This document shows, in pieces, positions 8,637 to 17,358 of a stretch of DNA of 64,000 nt. The position numbers were made by a program, and so were the translations under genes. Location: assembly GCF_007855645.1 (NCBI RefSeq), contig NZ_CP042264.1:124001-188000 (forward strand). Direction: 5' to 3'. The notes below the pieces were generated by a model. That model saw only the letters and a program-made list of their open reading frames with translations. It did not search any database and was not told the origin of the DNA. Each line of letters opens with the position of its first letter. Positions within the stretch are counted from its first letter, which is position 1. The stretch is from Qingshengfaniella alkalisoli. Its GTDB lineage: Bacteria; Pseudomonadota; Alphaproteobacteria; Rhodobacterales; Rhodobacteraceae.

Positions 8637-9857
8637 ATGCTGACATTCACCCTTGGAATTGCCCTGTTCACGCTGATCGTTCTGGCCTTGGTCACGATCA
8701 TCCTGGCCGCCCGCTCGCGGCTGGTGTCATCGGGCAACGTCAACATCACCATCAATGGCGAGAAGACGATTTCCGTTCCCGCCGGGGGTAAGCTGCTTCA
8801 GACGCTGGCGGAACAGAAGCTGTTCGTTCCATCGGCCTGCGGCGGCGGTGGTACATGTGCGCAGTGCCGGGTCAAGATTCACTCGGGCGGCGGGTCGATT
8901 CTACCAACTGAGGAAGGCCATATTACGAAACGCGAGGCGTCTTGCGGCGACCGACTGTCCTGTCAGGTTGCGGTCAAGCAGGACATGGATATCGAAGTCC
9001 CGGAAGAGGTATTCGGCGTCAAGAAATGGGAATGCGAGGTCATTTCCAATGAAAACGTCGCGACCTTCATCAAGGCGCTGGTTCTGAAACTACCTGAAGG
9101 CGAAGATGTGAACTTCCGCGCGGGCGGCTACATCCAGATCGAGGCGCCCGCTCACAAGCTGAGCTACAAGGATTTCGACGTCGAAGAGGAATACCGAAGC
9201 GACTGGGACAAGTTCAACCTGTGGCAGTATGAATCCACGGTGTCCGAGCCCATCGAGCGTGCCTATTCCATGGCCAACTATCCGGAAGAAAAGGGCATCA
9301 TCATGCTCAACGTCCGGGTTGCCTCGCCGCCGCCGGGATCGGAAGGCATCCCGCCGGGCCTGATGTCGAGCTACATCTTCAACCTGAAACCGGGCGACAA
9401 GGTGACGATCTCGGGGCCGTTCGGTGAATTCTTCGCCCGCGACACCGAGAAGGAAATGGTCTTCATCGGCGGCGGCGCGGGCATGGCCCCCATGCGCAGC
9501 CATATTTTCGACCAGCTCAAACGGCTGAATTCGAAGCGCAAGATCAGCTTCTGGTATGGCGCGCGGTCCAAGCGCGAGATGTTCTATGTCGAGGATTTCG
9601 ATCAGCTCGCCGCGGAGAACCCGAATTTCGAATGGCATGTGGCCCTGTCCGACGCCCTGCCCGAGGATGACTGGGAAGGCTATACCGGCTTCATCCACAA
9701 CGTTCTGTTCGAGGAATACCTCAAGAACCACCCGGCGCCGGAAGATTGCGAATACTACATGTGTGGGCCGCCGATCATGAACCAGTCGGTCATCAACATG
9801 CTGCTCGACCTCGGTGTGGACCGGGATGACATCATGCTGGATGATTTCGGCGGATAG
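8637..9857 (+). CDS. nqrF: Na+-translocating NADH:quinone reductase subunit F (NADH dehydrogenase module)
   Basis: NADH-oxidising entry subunit. An N-terminal membrane helix (residues 4-25) is followed by a ferredoxin domain with [2Fe-2S] ligands Cys68, Cys74, Cys77 and Cys109 ([10 protein letters not shown], then RLSCQ). A ferredoxin-reductase domain follows, with the FAD motif RAYSMANY and the NADH-binding [28 protein letters not shown] near the C-terminus is also characteristic. 406 residues, full length. Last gene of the operon; a strong terminator begins 38 nt after the stop. Confidence 0.97.
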   Translation: MLTFTLGIALFTLIVLALVTIILAARSRLVSSGNVNITINGEKTISVPAGGKLLQTLAEQKLFVPSACGGGGTCAQCRVKIHSGGGSILPTEEGHITKREASCGDRLSCQVAVKQDMDIEVPEEVFGVKKWECEVISNENVATFIKALVLKLPEGEDVNFRAGGYIQIEAPAHKLSYKDFDVEEEYRSDWDKFNLWQYESTVSEPIERAYSMANYPEEKGIIMLNVRVASPPPGSEGIPPGLMSSYIFNLKPGDKVTISGPFGEFFARDTEKEMVFIGGGAGMAPMRSHIFDQLKRLNSKRKISFWYGARSKREMFYVEDFDQLAAENPNFEWHVALSDALPEDDWEGYTGFIHNVLFEEYLKNHPAPEDCEYYMCGPPIMNQSVINMLLDLGVDRDDIMLDDFGG

Positions 9858-9895
9858 AAACTGCTCCGTGTCCCCTGAAGGTTGTTAACAGCAGG

Positions 9896-9930
9896 ACCCG
9901 AAATTGCTTATTGCGGCAATTTCGGGTTTT
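9896..9930 (+). terminator. Rho-independent terminator of the nqr operon
   Basis: A perfect 12-bp stem (ACCCGAAATTGC at 9896-9907 with GCAATTTCGGGT at 9916-9927), an 8-nt loop and a run of T. It starts 38 nt after nqrF stops and just before the quorum-sensing locus, so it insulates the two. Confidence 0.9.
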
Positions 9931-10234
9931 CGCGCATCTGAGTTTAGGCAATCATGATAGATGCCGCCGGAGTTCGAGGTAACTAGCGGTTGCCGAGCCC
10001 AACCACATAGGACAATCGACACAAAAGTTTGTTATAGAACGGAAAAGTGGTTGCTGAACTTCGCTCAAAGCATCAAGTTTCGATAAGATATTATAGTGAC
10101 AAAGATAATGGGAGCCAGCGTTGCCTAAGCCGGCTACGTCAGCCAAATTCAGTCCGAGCTTGTGGGCTTTGGAGATTTCTAAAGGGATATGCCCTCGATA
10201 AACGAAATGCCACAAGATGGCTGGGCGGCGGCGA

Positions 10235-10852
10235 ATGAGAACGATCGAAGACCTACTTGCCGATTATAAGTTTGATGAACTTGCGACCGCAGGATACCAT
10301 CTCGCGCTGCGCGTGGGCTTCGCATTTCCCGAGTTTCAGTGCAATACATTACCGAAAGAATGGATAAAGGTTTATACGGCGAACGGGTTGATGACCTCTG
10401 ACCCGGTTATCCGTTGGATCTACGAAAACACCGGGTACACTCGCTGGAGCGATATTCCTGACGAAGACGGTCGTAATGTGTTGCCAACCGCTGCATCATT
10501 CGGGTTGCGATATGGCGCTGCGATCAGTGTGATGTGCGACAACACCCCGGGTTTGCGATCCTATGGGTCGTTCGCTCGTTCGGACCGGGAACTCACCGAT
10601 CAGGAACTCACCGATCTGATTGCTGCCGTAGAAAATTTGCATCGAGCGCTGGCGCCCGCGCGCGCGCTGACCGCGGCCGAGATCGATGTGCTTGCGATGC
10701 TCGCATCGGGGCTGCAACTCAAGCAAATCGCTCACAGGCTTGCTATCAGTGAGAGCGCCGTGAAACTCCGTTTGACCAACGCACGTTCCAAGCTGGGAGC
10801 GCGCACCAATACTCAAGCAGTTGGGCAAGCGAAAGGATTTGGTTGGATTTAG
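10235..10852 (+). CDS. luxR: LuxR-family acyl-homoserine-lactone receptor/regulator
   Basis: Quorum-sensing transcription factor with an N-terminal autoinducer-binding domain (about residues 15-140) and a C-terminal LuxR-type HTH (about residues 150-200; LASGLQLKQIAHRLAISESA). All five ligand-contact residues I could align by spacing with TraR are present: Trp57, Tyr61, Asp70-Pro71 and Trp85 equivalents in WIKVY, SDP and YTRW. So it should bind an AHL. The start is ATG 10235; ATG 10217 adds six residues, and neither has a strong ribosome binding site. A luxI gene follows after 89 bp on the same strand. The nqr terminator precedes it. The promoter region is AT-rich. Confidence 0.93.
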   Translation: MRTIEDLLADYKFDELATAGYHLALRVGFAFPEFQCNTLPKEWIKVYTANGLMTSDPVIRWIYENTGYTRWSDIPDEDGRNVLPTAASFGLRYGAAISVMCDNTPGLRSYGSFARSDRELTDQELTDLIAAVENLHRALAPARALTAAEIDVLAMLASGLQLKQIAHRLAISESAVKLRLTNARSKLGARTNTQAVGQAKGFGWI

Positions 10853-10941
10853 CGGCTAAAACGCCACATTGTCGCCACGTAAGCACCTTTAGTCACAAGG
10901 CATAAGCTGCATAAGGAACTTGTAGCTCTAGCCCTCAGTAA

Positions 10942-11592
10942 ATGTATGCGTGGAAAATGACAAACAAACTCACCGGAATCACGTTCGACCTGTCCGATAT
11001 GCACCTGTATGGCGCGGCGTTTTATGAATTTCTTCAACTGCGGAAGAGGTTTTTCGTCGATACGCTCGCATGGGATATTCCACATAACGATACAGTGGAG
11101 ATGGACCAATACGATAATCCAACCGCAGCCTATTCCGCCGTAATCATGGATGGCCGTCTGGTCGGTGGCGCGCGCGTTATGCGATTTTCAGACAAATGGG
11201 GTAGTCATGGTTGCATGCTCAAGGACGCGGCGGACGGACGTATCGATGGCATCCCCCCGGACCTGCTGCCACGGACCCACGGGTTTGCAAACGCCTCGGA
11301 ATGCACCCGTCTGGTTCTGTCCGATCAACTTACATCGGCAGATGAACGCCAAGAATGCCTGGCTCTGGTCGTGCAGGGGCTGGTCGACCTTGCGATCCGT
11401 CAGGGTTCAGACGATTTGGTGACGCTTACGGTACCCGGTTTCCGTAGATCATTGCGTAAACTGGGCTACGAAGTTGAACAGGTCGGGGACAAGTATTGCA
11501 ACAAGCACGATGGACGATCCTACGCGATCTTGTCGATGCCTGCGGTTCACGCAGGTACAATGGTACAGCGGTATCGGAGCGCGAATATTTGA
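10942..11592 (+). CDS. luxI: Acyl-homoserine-lactone synthase (LuxI family)
   Basis: Makes an N-acyl-homoserine lactone from S-adenosylmethionine and an acyl carrier. The invariant family residues are visible: LRKRFF (Arg and Phe), a downstream Trp in LAWD, VEMDQYDN (Glu/Asp pair), the Arg in GGARVMRF, and ECTRLV (Glu and Arg) about 30 residues later. Total 216 codons, normal length. ATG 10957 (MTNKLTG) is an alternative start five codons in. It lies downstream of luxR and 86 bp upstream of a 41-codon ORF. Acyl chain length cannot be read from the sequence. Confidence 0.94.
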   Translation: MYAWKMTNKLTGITFDLSDMHLYGAAFYEFLQLRKRFFVDTLAWDIPHNDTVEMDQYDNPTAAYSAVIMDGRLVGGARVMRFSDKWGSHGCMLKDAADGRIDGIPPDLLPRTHGFANASECTRLVLSDQLTSADERQECLALVVQGLVDLAIRQGSDDLVTLTVPGFRRSLRKLGYEVEQVGDKYCNKHDGRSYAILSMPAVHAGTMVQRYRSANI

Positions 11593-11620
11593 CGGCAGCG
11601 ACGGCAAAAGCTATCAACTT

Positions 11621-11667
11621 CCAGCCCTAAATGCGGTAACATAGTGTATCTCTGAGCTATGGGCTGG
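11621..11667 (+). promoter_or_regulatory. Inverted repeat that could mask the ribosome binding site of the next small ORF
   Basis: CCAGCCC (11621-11627) is complementary to GGGCTGG (11661-11667), 33 nt apart, and the right arm runs straight into the Shine-Dalgarno GGAGG of the 41-codon ORF starting at 11679. If transcribed, the stem would partly cover that site. Inference from complementarity only. Confidence 0.3.
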
Positions 11668-11678
11668 AGGAATCGTAT

Positions 11679-11804
11679 ATGATGCAGGACATCATCAGTA
11701 AAACAGGCGAGCGCTATCTTGTCCTGGATTACGGTCTATTCTTGGTGCCAGCCGCCAATCTCAACCGCAGTGTGACCATGGTTCCGATCCCATTAAAGGC
11801 GTGA
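11679..11804 (+). CDS. 41-residue hypothetical protein between luxI and the second luxR-like gene
   Basis: Small frame from ATG 11679 (or ATG 11682) to TGA 11804, with a near-perfect ribosome binding site, GGAGG, 8 nt upstream. The product begins MMQDIISKTGERYLVLDYG and ends NRSVTMVPIPLKA; it is mixed-charge, without a signal peptide or obvious membrane helix. I do not recognise a family. It is co-directional with luxR and luxI and sits between two signal-binding proteins, so a link with quorum sensing is possible but unproven. It is too short to be certain. Confidence 0.5.
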   Translation: MMQDIISKTGERYLVLDYGLFLVPAANLNRSVTMVPIPLKA

Positions 11805-11891
11805 CATGCTTGGGAAAATTCTTCTGCGCATAAACATTGTTTTTGCTCAGAGGAGGATGCTAATTTTCCGATCAGGTGGTTGGAGAGTGGT

Positions 11892-12383
11892 ATGAGTCTA
11901 ACAGATCAGTTGCGGTCGCTATTGACCAGTTTGAAACAGCAAAGCCCCAGCGGTTTTGCTGCAGCGTTCCAAGTAGAATTCAATACGCCGAAGTATCTAT
12001 TCCAAACCTACGCAGATGACTGGATGGGATACTATTCCAGCATGGGTATCGTCATGAAGGATCCGGCTGTCCGATGGGGGTTCACTCATGACGGGATTGC
12101 ATCTTGGTCAGAGCTGAAGGCCTTGGACGAGCACGGCGTCTTCGACAAGGCGACCGAATACGGCCTGAATTACTGGGCTGTGATGGCGACATCGGACAGT
12201 GGATCAAAAAGCATTGTTGCGTTTTCTCGATCGGACAAGGACTTCACGGACCGAGAGCGTGAGCAACTTTTTGCGGATTTTCTGAGTCTGCATCGGCTAA
12301 CGCTGCAAGGCCCAGAAATAGAACCGGAGTTCGGCGAAATGCTTCTCGACCTCTCTATTAGGCACACCCATCCAAAGATGTGA
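11892..12383 (+). CDS. LuxR-like autoinducer-binding protein lacking the DNA-binding domain
   Basis: 163 residues that correspond to the autoinducer-binding half of LuxR only. Trp57, Tyr61, Asp70-Pro71 and Trp85 equivalents are all conserved at canonical spacing (DDWMGYY, KDP, IASW), as in the neighbouring LuxR, so AHL binding is plausible. The protein stops after LDLSIRHTHPKM where the HTH would begin, and no HTH is found in the other frames just downstream. GGAGAG precedes ATG 11892; the frame opens at TTG 11880. It could be a signal sponge or a dominant-negative partner, as truncated TrlR is for TraR in Agrobacterium, or it could be a degenerate gene. The sequence after it looks non-coding. 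Confidence 0.85.
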   Translation: MSLTDQLRSLLTSLKQQSPSGFAAAFQVEFNTPKYLFQTYADDWMGYYSSMGIVMKDPAVRWGFTHDGIASWSELKALDEHGVFDKATEYGLNYWAVMATSDSGSKSIVAFSRSDKDFTDREREQLFADFLSLHRLTLQGPEIEPEFGEMLLDLSIRHTHPKM

Positions 12384-13097
12384 GGCTTCGGATAATGCCA
12401 TGGTGTTTATGACCTGCCACTGAACTGTCATCCAGCCGCGACCGGAGCCCGGTTGTGTTTTGCACTGCCTACGTTTGCTGGACGGCTGGACGCACGGAGC
12501 TTTCGTCCCGCGCAGCGGGGCGGGTGATTGCGGTGATCGGGGTCAACAAGCTCCGGAAGTGCCGCGGAACGAACCGCGCCACCGTATGTGGTCGCAGCCA
12601 CATTCATTGTCGGGTGCCGTGGCGCAGGATGTTTCGAACATCAGGGCCGATATCGATCAAACGCCGGATGTAGGAAGCTTCCTGATTATTGGCTCCATTC
12701 CATATGACACCACTGATATCATTATAGCAGGGATGTTTGTATTGGCAGGCCGCAGTCAATGGTGCGAGATCGTTTGCAAGGGTACGGTGGGATGGGCTGG
12801 TGCCTTTGCCGCCTTCGTCGATGGGGCGATTACGGGCTACAGTCTTTACGACAATGATGACCTTCCTTGTCTATTCCAACGGGGCAGTCCTGCTGAGCGC
12901 AATCTTGCGATTGTACCCCGGGTCGGTTCGGCGGAACAATCGAGGGAACCTTTCATGCCGTCCCGAGTACGGCGAAGGGCCAAACCCAAAAAGCAGCAGG
13001 ATTCTTGCTTTCCCAATATACATCCGTGAAAAATACCGGTAAGTACGCAGATCACCGTCTTCTATCGACACTTTCCAGCCAGGACTGGCTGTACTCC
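12384..13097 (+). other. About 700 bp without a supportable gene
   Basis: Between the HTH-less LuxR-like gene and the helicase. A frame is open from 12460 to 13029, but it has no recognised family and no ribosome binding site, and its composition looks non-coding. It may be debris from an old insertion or deletion. Confidence 0.5.
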
Positions 13098-15092
13098 ATG
13101 GAACCCCGCCTTATGATTACGCCTTTAGCCGAAGCTCTGTCCGAGCGTGGTTTCGACACGCTGACTCCTGTTCAGGCAGCCGTCATTGATCCGGAGCTGA
13201 CAGCTTCCGATCTTCTGGTGTCGGCCCAGACAGGTTCAGGGAAAACCGTAGCTTTCGGGCTGGCTATTGCATCTACGCTGTTGGGGGCAGAAGATCGGTT
13301 TGGTTTGGCGGCGGCGCCGCTTGCGCTTGTCGTCGCGCCTACGCGGGAACTCGCCTTTCAGGTGATGCGTGAACTGTCATGGCTTTACGCTCGCACCGGT
13401 GCGGTCGTGACGTCCTGCGTTGGTGGTATGGAAATGCGGGAAGAAAGACGGGCCCTCAACCGGGGGGCGCACATCGTCGTGGGCACACCCGGGCGGCTGC
13501 GCGACCACATCGAGCGTGGTTCGCTCGATTTGAGCAGCTTGCGTGCAGTCGTACTAGATGAAGCGGACGAGATGTTGGATCTGGGTTTTCGTGAGGACCT
13601 GGAATTCATGCTGGACAGTGCACCGGAGACCCGGCGAACGCTCTTGTTTTCCGCCACCGTCCCACCCGCGATCGCCAAGATGGCACAGCGGTTCCAACGA
13701 GATGCGCGCCGGATCGACACGATTGGCAGGTCCGATCAGCATGCTGACATTACGTATCAGGCGTTGCGTGTATCTGCGTCGGACTCAGAGAATGCCATCT
13801 TCAACCTGCTTCGGTATCATCACGACCAAACCGCGATTGTATTTGCGAACACCCGTGCAGCAGTTAACCACCTGATGGCGCGTTTGGCGAACCGCGGTCT
13901 CGCCACGGTGTGCTTGTCGGGAGAGCTTAGCCAGTCCGAGCGCACCCATGCGCTGCAGGCCATGCGCGACGGTCGTGCGCGGGTATGTGTGGCGACTGAT
14001 GTGGCTGCACGGGGGATCGATTTGCCGAACCTTAGCTTGGTCATTCATGCTGATTTGCCAACCAATACGGAAAGCCTTCTGCATCGATCCGGACGGACAG
14101 GGCGTGCGGGACGGAAGGGCATTTCTGCGCTGATCGTACCGCCCAAGGCTGTGAAAAAGGCAGAAAGATTACTAAAATGGGCCAAGATTTCAGCCAGTTG
14201 GATTGTTGCGCCGTCTGTTGATGAAATCCTGCAAAAAGACGAAGAGCGCCTTCTGACCGATCCCGCATGGGACGAGCCATTGACCGAGCAGCAATCGCTG
14301 TTCGCCTCGAAGCTGTTGGAACAGCAAAGCCCCGAGTCTATCGCGGCCGCTTATCTGCGTCTGTATCAGGAACGTCATGCTGCTCCGGAAGAATTGCTGC
14401 CGCCTGATACAAAGCCGTCGGTTCGAGAACCCCGGGACTTCGGCCCAAGTCGCTGGTTCACCTTATCAGTTGGCCGAGATGACAACGCCGAAGCCCGTTG
14501 GATTTTGCCATTGCTCTGCAGGGCCGGCAGTCTCGACAAGGCGGCGATCGGTGCCATCCGGGTACAAGACGCTGAAACCTTTGTCGAGTTGTCAGAACCA
14601 AGGGCAGAGGGATTCCTTGCGGCGATCGGCGAGGAGGGGGTGCTTGAGGAAGGGATCTCGGTAAGGGCATTGGACAGCCCTCCCGAACTGCCAATGCGCC
14701 GTGCAGACAAACGAGACGGCGCGGCGACCGCACGTCGTGATCACACCGAGCGCCGTAAGCCGACACACCGCAGGGAGAATGCGGATAAGCCCGATCAACC
14801 TGCGGGGCGCGCGCCCTACAAAGCCAAAGGCGACAAGAAGACACCGGCGAAGACGTCTAGGTCAGACGTGGGATCAAACCGTTCCGAACGAGCTGTGCCA
14901 AATGTTAAAAAGCCGAAGAAAGCGCGTGGAGACGGGGCAGATGGCGTACAGTCCTCCAGAACAGCCGCCGCGCGCGATACGTCCAAACGTTTTACACCGC
15001 CGGGAAAAACCAAATCGCCCTCAAAGAAACCGCGCAACGCCTCTTCGAAGCGCGGTGGAGGAAGCCAACCACCAAGGCGTGGAAAGAAGTAG
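13098..15092 (+). CDS. DEAD-box ATP-dependent RNA helicase with basic tail
   Basis: RNA helicase. All core motifs are present: LTPVQAAVI (Q motif), AQTGSGKT (I), PTRELA (Ia), GTPGRL (Ib), DEAD (II), SAT (III), VATDVAARGID (V) and HRSGRTGRAGRKG (VI). A DbpA-type RNA-binding domain follows (about residues 450-530; FTLSVGRD, then GAIRVQD), and then a long Lys/Arg-rich disordered tail. The start is ATG 13098 (MEPRLMITPL) or ATG 13113; the frame is open from 13005, but the extra residues do not look like helicase. It probably acts in ribosome assembly or RNA turnover, like other helicases with this C-terminal domain. Single gene, convergent with the lysR gene. Confidence 0.93.
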   Translation: MEPRLMITPLAEALSERGFDTLTPVQAAVIDPELTASDLLVSAQTGSGKTVAFGLAIASTLLGAEDRFGLAAAPLALVVAPTRELAFQVMRELSWLYARTGAVVTSCVGGMEMREERRALNRGAHIVVGTPGRLRDHIERGSLDLSSLRAVVLDEADEMLDLGFREDLEFMLDSAPETRRTLLFSATVPPAIAKMAQRFQRDARRIDTIGRSDQHADITYQALRVSASDSENAIFNLLRYHHDQTAIVFANTRAAVNHLMARLANRGLATVCLSGELSQSERTHALQAMRDGRARVCVATDVAARGIDLPNLSLVIHADLPTNTESLLHRSGRTGRAGRKGISALIVPPKAVKKAERLLKWAKISASWIVAPSVDEILQKDEERLLTDPAWDEPLTEQQSLFASKLLEQQSPESIAAAYLRLYQERHAAPEELLPPDTKPSVREPRDFGPSRWFTLSVGRDDNAEARWILPLLCRAGSLDKAAIGAIRVQDAETFVELSEPRAEGFLAAIGEEGVLEEGISVRALDSPPELPMRRADKRDGAATARRDHTERRKPTHRRENADKPDQPAGRAPYKAKGDKKTPAKTSRSDVGSNRSERAVPNVKKPKKARGDGADGVQSSRTAAARDTSKRFTPPGKTKSPSKKPRNASSKRGGGSQPPRRGKK

Positions 15093-15288
15093 CTTTTGGG
15101 AAAGCGTCTTATAGCCACAGTTTGTCTCGACAGTATTGTGACCTTATAGAGACGTTACCGTCCGTCTATTTTCAACTGTCAGCTGTGCGTGAAAGCGCGT
15201 ATCCGCGCCAAGACGCTTTTTGGCGTCCGAGGTGCGCGCCGGTTGCAGCGGGTTTGGTGCACGCGGTTTGTAAACAGGTCGGGCCGCG

Positions 15289-16245
15289 TCAACGACTGTC
15301 GCGAGAAATCGACGATTGTTCAATTTCTTCGCCGATCCGCTGCACCACGCCGCGATCAATCAAGCCGTCGATCTCGTAAAGGATAAAGCCCTGCAATTCC
15401 TGTGCGACAGTACTCAAAGGTCGGTCGCGTGGCTCCATCATCGCGATTTCCCAGTCGATGGTCGGAATCAGGGGTTTGGAGACAATCTCATGCGGGTTGA
15501 GTAGCAGCTCCACCACGGGATCAGCGATCGCAACACCCACGCCACGACCGACAAGCGCGCAGACGCCACTGAGATGGCGCATTTCTGCAGCGATGTTCCG
15601 TTCCACTTCAATCCGCTGCATCATGTTCTCGACACGCGTTCTGAGCGGGCTACCAGCCGCCAGTTCAACGAATGGTTCGCTGCGTAATCTTGGTAGGGGG
15701 ATCGGCCCCGGCTGGTTGAGTCGATGACCTGTTGGCATCACACATCTCGCTTCGCATCGTGCCAGTGGCGTTGTACGAATACCTTCGACCTCTGTCTCCA
15801 GCGTGATGCCAAGTGCCATGTCGCAATTGCGTTCTGCCAGCATCCGTAGCAGCACCTCCATGCCGGCATCAACCAACCGTACCGATACGCCGGGATGTTC
15901 CACGCGAAATCGCGCCACCGCATCCAACAGGAACGTGTCACAGAAAATGGGTTGAGCCGCGATGACGATATTGCCCATTTGCTTGTTGGCGATGGCGCGC
16001 GCATCAGCTTGGATCTGGTCGAATTGTGCCAACATTCGAGATACCGACTCGTGAAACTGATAGGCTTCCGGGGTAGGCGTCAGGTGGTTTCGTTTCCGAA
16101 TGAACAACGCAAAACCGACACGATTCTCCAATGACGCCAATTGGCGACTGACAACGGGCTGACCGATTCCAAGCACCGATGCGGCAGCCTTGGTCGATCC
16201 GTGTGTCATGAACGCGTCAAATGCCTTTAATTCCGGTAGCTTCAT
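15289..16245 (-). CDS. LysR-family transcriptional regulator
   Basis: 318 residues with an N-terminal winged HTH (residues 3-60; AAASVLGIGQPVVSRQLASLE) and a C-terminal substrate-binding domain (about residues 90-290). It is divergent from tctC-tctB-tctA-argE with a 121-bp gap, the standard arrangement for a LysR activator of the neighbouring operon. A perfect T-N11-A palindrome starts 9 bp upstream of its start codon. The inducer is unknown; it may be the solute transported by the Tct system or a product of the M20 enzyme. Confidence 0.92.
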   Translation of the reverse strand: MKLPELKAFDAFMTHGSTKAAASVLGIGQPVVSRQLASLENRVGFALFIRKRNHLTPTPEAYQFHESVSRMLAQFDQIQADARAIANKQMGNIVIAAQPIFCDTFLLDAVARFRVEHPGVSVRLVDAGMEVLLRMLAERNCDMALGITLETEVEGIRTTPLARCEARCVMPTGHRLNQPGPIPLPRLRSEPFVELAAGSPLRTRVENMMQRIEVERNIAAEMRHLSGVCALVGRGVGVAIADPVVELLLNPHEIVSKPLIPTIDWEIAMMEPRDRPLSTVAQELQGFILYEIDGLIDRGVVQRIGEEIEQSSISRDSR

Positions 16246-16254
16246 TTTACCCTC

Positions 16255-16275
16255 AGTATGCGTTTATGGCATACT
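16255..16275. promoter_or_regulatory. LysR-type operator, AGTATG-N9-CATACT
   Basis: Perfect inverted repeat AGTATG (16255-16260) and CATACT (16270-16275). It contains the T-N11-A core of LysR binding sites (T16259, A16271). It sits in the lysR/tctC intergenic region, 9 bp before the lysR start, suited to autoregulation and divergent activation. Identity with this LysR is inferred. Confidence 0.65.
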
Positions 16276-16366
16276 AAAGGAATTTCTTGTCAGTAAAAGC
16301 TTACTGTGGAACGTTTCGCCACCAGTCGAAAACGGCGCAATGTGCGCCTTGGACGGGAGGTCCCCA

Positions 16367-17338
16367 ATGAAAAGACTTTTAACGGGTCTAGCGGTTGCAG
16401 CCATGATGGTTGCCAGCGCAGCTCAAGCTCAAGACTACCCCGAAAGCGCTGTAACGCTGGTTGTGCCATACGGCCCAGGTGGTGCATCCGACCTGGCAGG
16501 ACGTGCGCTTGCCGAAGCTGGTAAGGAATACCTTGGTGAGCCGATCACCGTCGTGAACAAGCCTGGCGCTGGTGGCATGAATGGCGCCCGTTCCGTCGCG
16601 GACGCTGATGCGGATGGCTACACGCTGTTGCTGGCTCGTGTCGGTATGGCACTGACGCCCGCCGTGAACCCGCAAGCCTCGGTCGGCTGGGACGAATACA
16701 CGTTTCTCGGCGCGCTCGAAGCCACTCCAATGATCCTTGCAGTGCGCGGCGATTCCGAGTTCAACAGCACCGAAGACCTGCTTGCCGCCGTGAAAGATAG
16801 CAATGGCCGTATGGCCTATGCCGCGTCCGGTGCGACGGCGATCGACGGTTTCACGGTTCAGTCGCTGCTGTCTGATGCTGATCTGGATCCGCTGACCGCG
16901 GCGACGCTGGTGCCCTACAAGGGTGGTGGTGAACTCGCGACGGCGCTGCTCGGTGGTCATGTCGACTTTCTGGCCATCGCGGCGGGGTCGCTGATGCCGC
17001 ATATCGAAAGCGGTGACATGAAGCCGCTGATGGTGTTCGCACCCAAGCGCATGGACAAGTTGCCGGATGTGCCGACAGCAGAAGAACTTGGCTATGAACA
17101 AGCTGGTCAGGTAACTGGATGGAGCGCGCTCTACGGTCCCAAAGGCCTACCGGAAGAAGTTGTAGCCAAATGGGATGAAGTTCTGAGCAATGTTGCAACG
17201 GATGAAACCTGGCTGACCTTGGCCGAACGTCGCGGCTCGATCTCGACCGTCGGCGAGAAAGACATGACCGAGTACGCGGCTCAGCAGTACGGGTTGTTCA
17301 ACGGTCTTGCTAAGAAATTCGGTTATCTGCCGAACTGA
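16367..17338 (+). CDS. tctC: Tripartite tricarboxylate transporter substrate-binding protein (TctC family)
   Basis: Periplasmic solute receptor. Start ATG 16367 with GGGAGG 7 nt upstream; this yields a clean signal peptide (MKRLLTGLAVAAMMVASAAQA, cut before QDYPES). The frame is open back to 16190, but that part would overlap the lysR operator. Bug-family hallmarks follow: VVPYGPGGASD, VVNKPGAGGMNG, then VPYKGGGELATALLGGHVD and VPTAEELGY. 323 residues. It begins the tctCBA-argE operon. The ligand, a carboxylate or an acyl amino acid, cannot be read from the sequence. Confidence 0.93.
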   Translation: MKRLLTGLAVAAMMVASAAQAQDYPESAVTLVVPYGPGGASDLAGRALAEAGKEYLGEPITVVNKPGAGGMNGARSVADADADGYTLLLARVGMALTPAVNPQASVGWDEYTFLGALEATPMILAVRGDSEFNSTEDLLAAVKDSNGRMAYAASGATAIDGFTVQSLLSDADLDPLTAATLVPYKGGGELATALLGGHVDFLAIAAGSLMPHIESGDMKPLMVFAPKRMDKLPDVPTAEELGYEQAGQVTGWSALYGPKGLPEEVVAKWDEVLSNVATDETWLTLAERRGSISTVGEKDMTEYAAQQYGLFNGLAKKFGYLPN

Positions 17339-17358
17339 ACCAACTGACGAAAACGGGG

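Noticed and set aside
10853-10941. A lux box in front of luxI
   Set aside because: I looked for a 18-20 bp palindrome in the luxR/luxI gap and found only weak, imperfect symmetry that I could not defend.
12460-13029. 189-codon frame between the HTH-less LuxR-like gene and the helicase
   Set aside because: No ribosome binding site, no family feature and an unnatural composition at its start. It was kept as a gene-free stretch.
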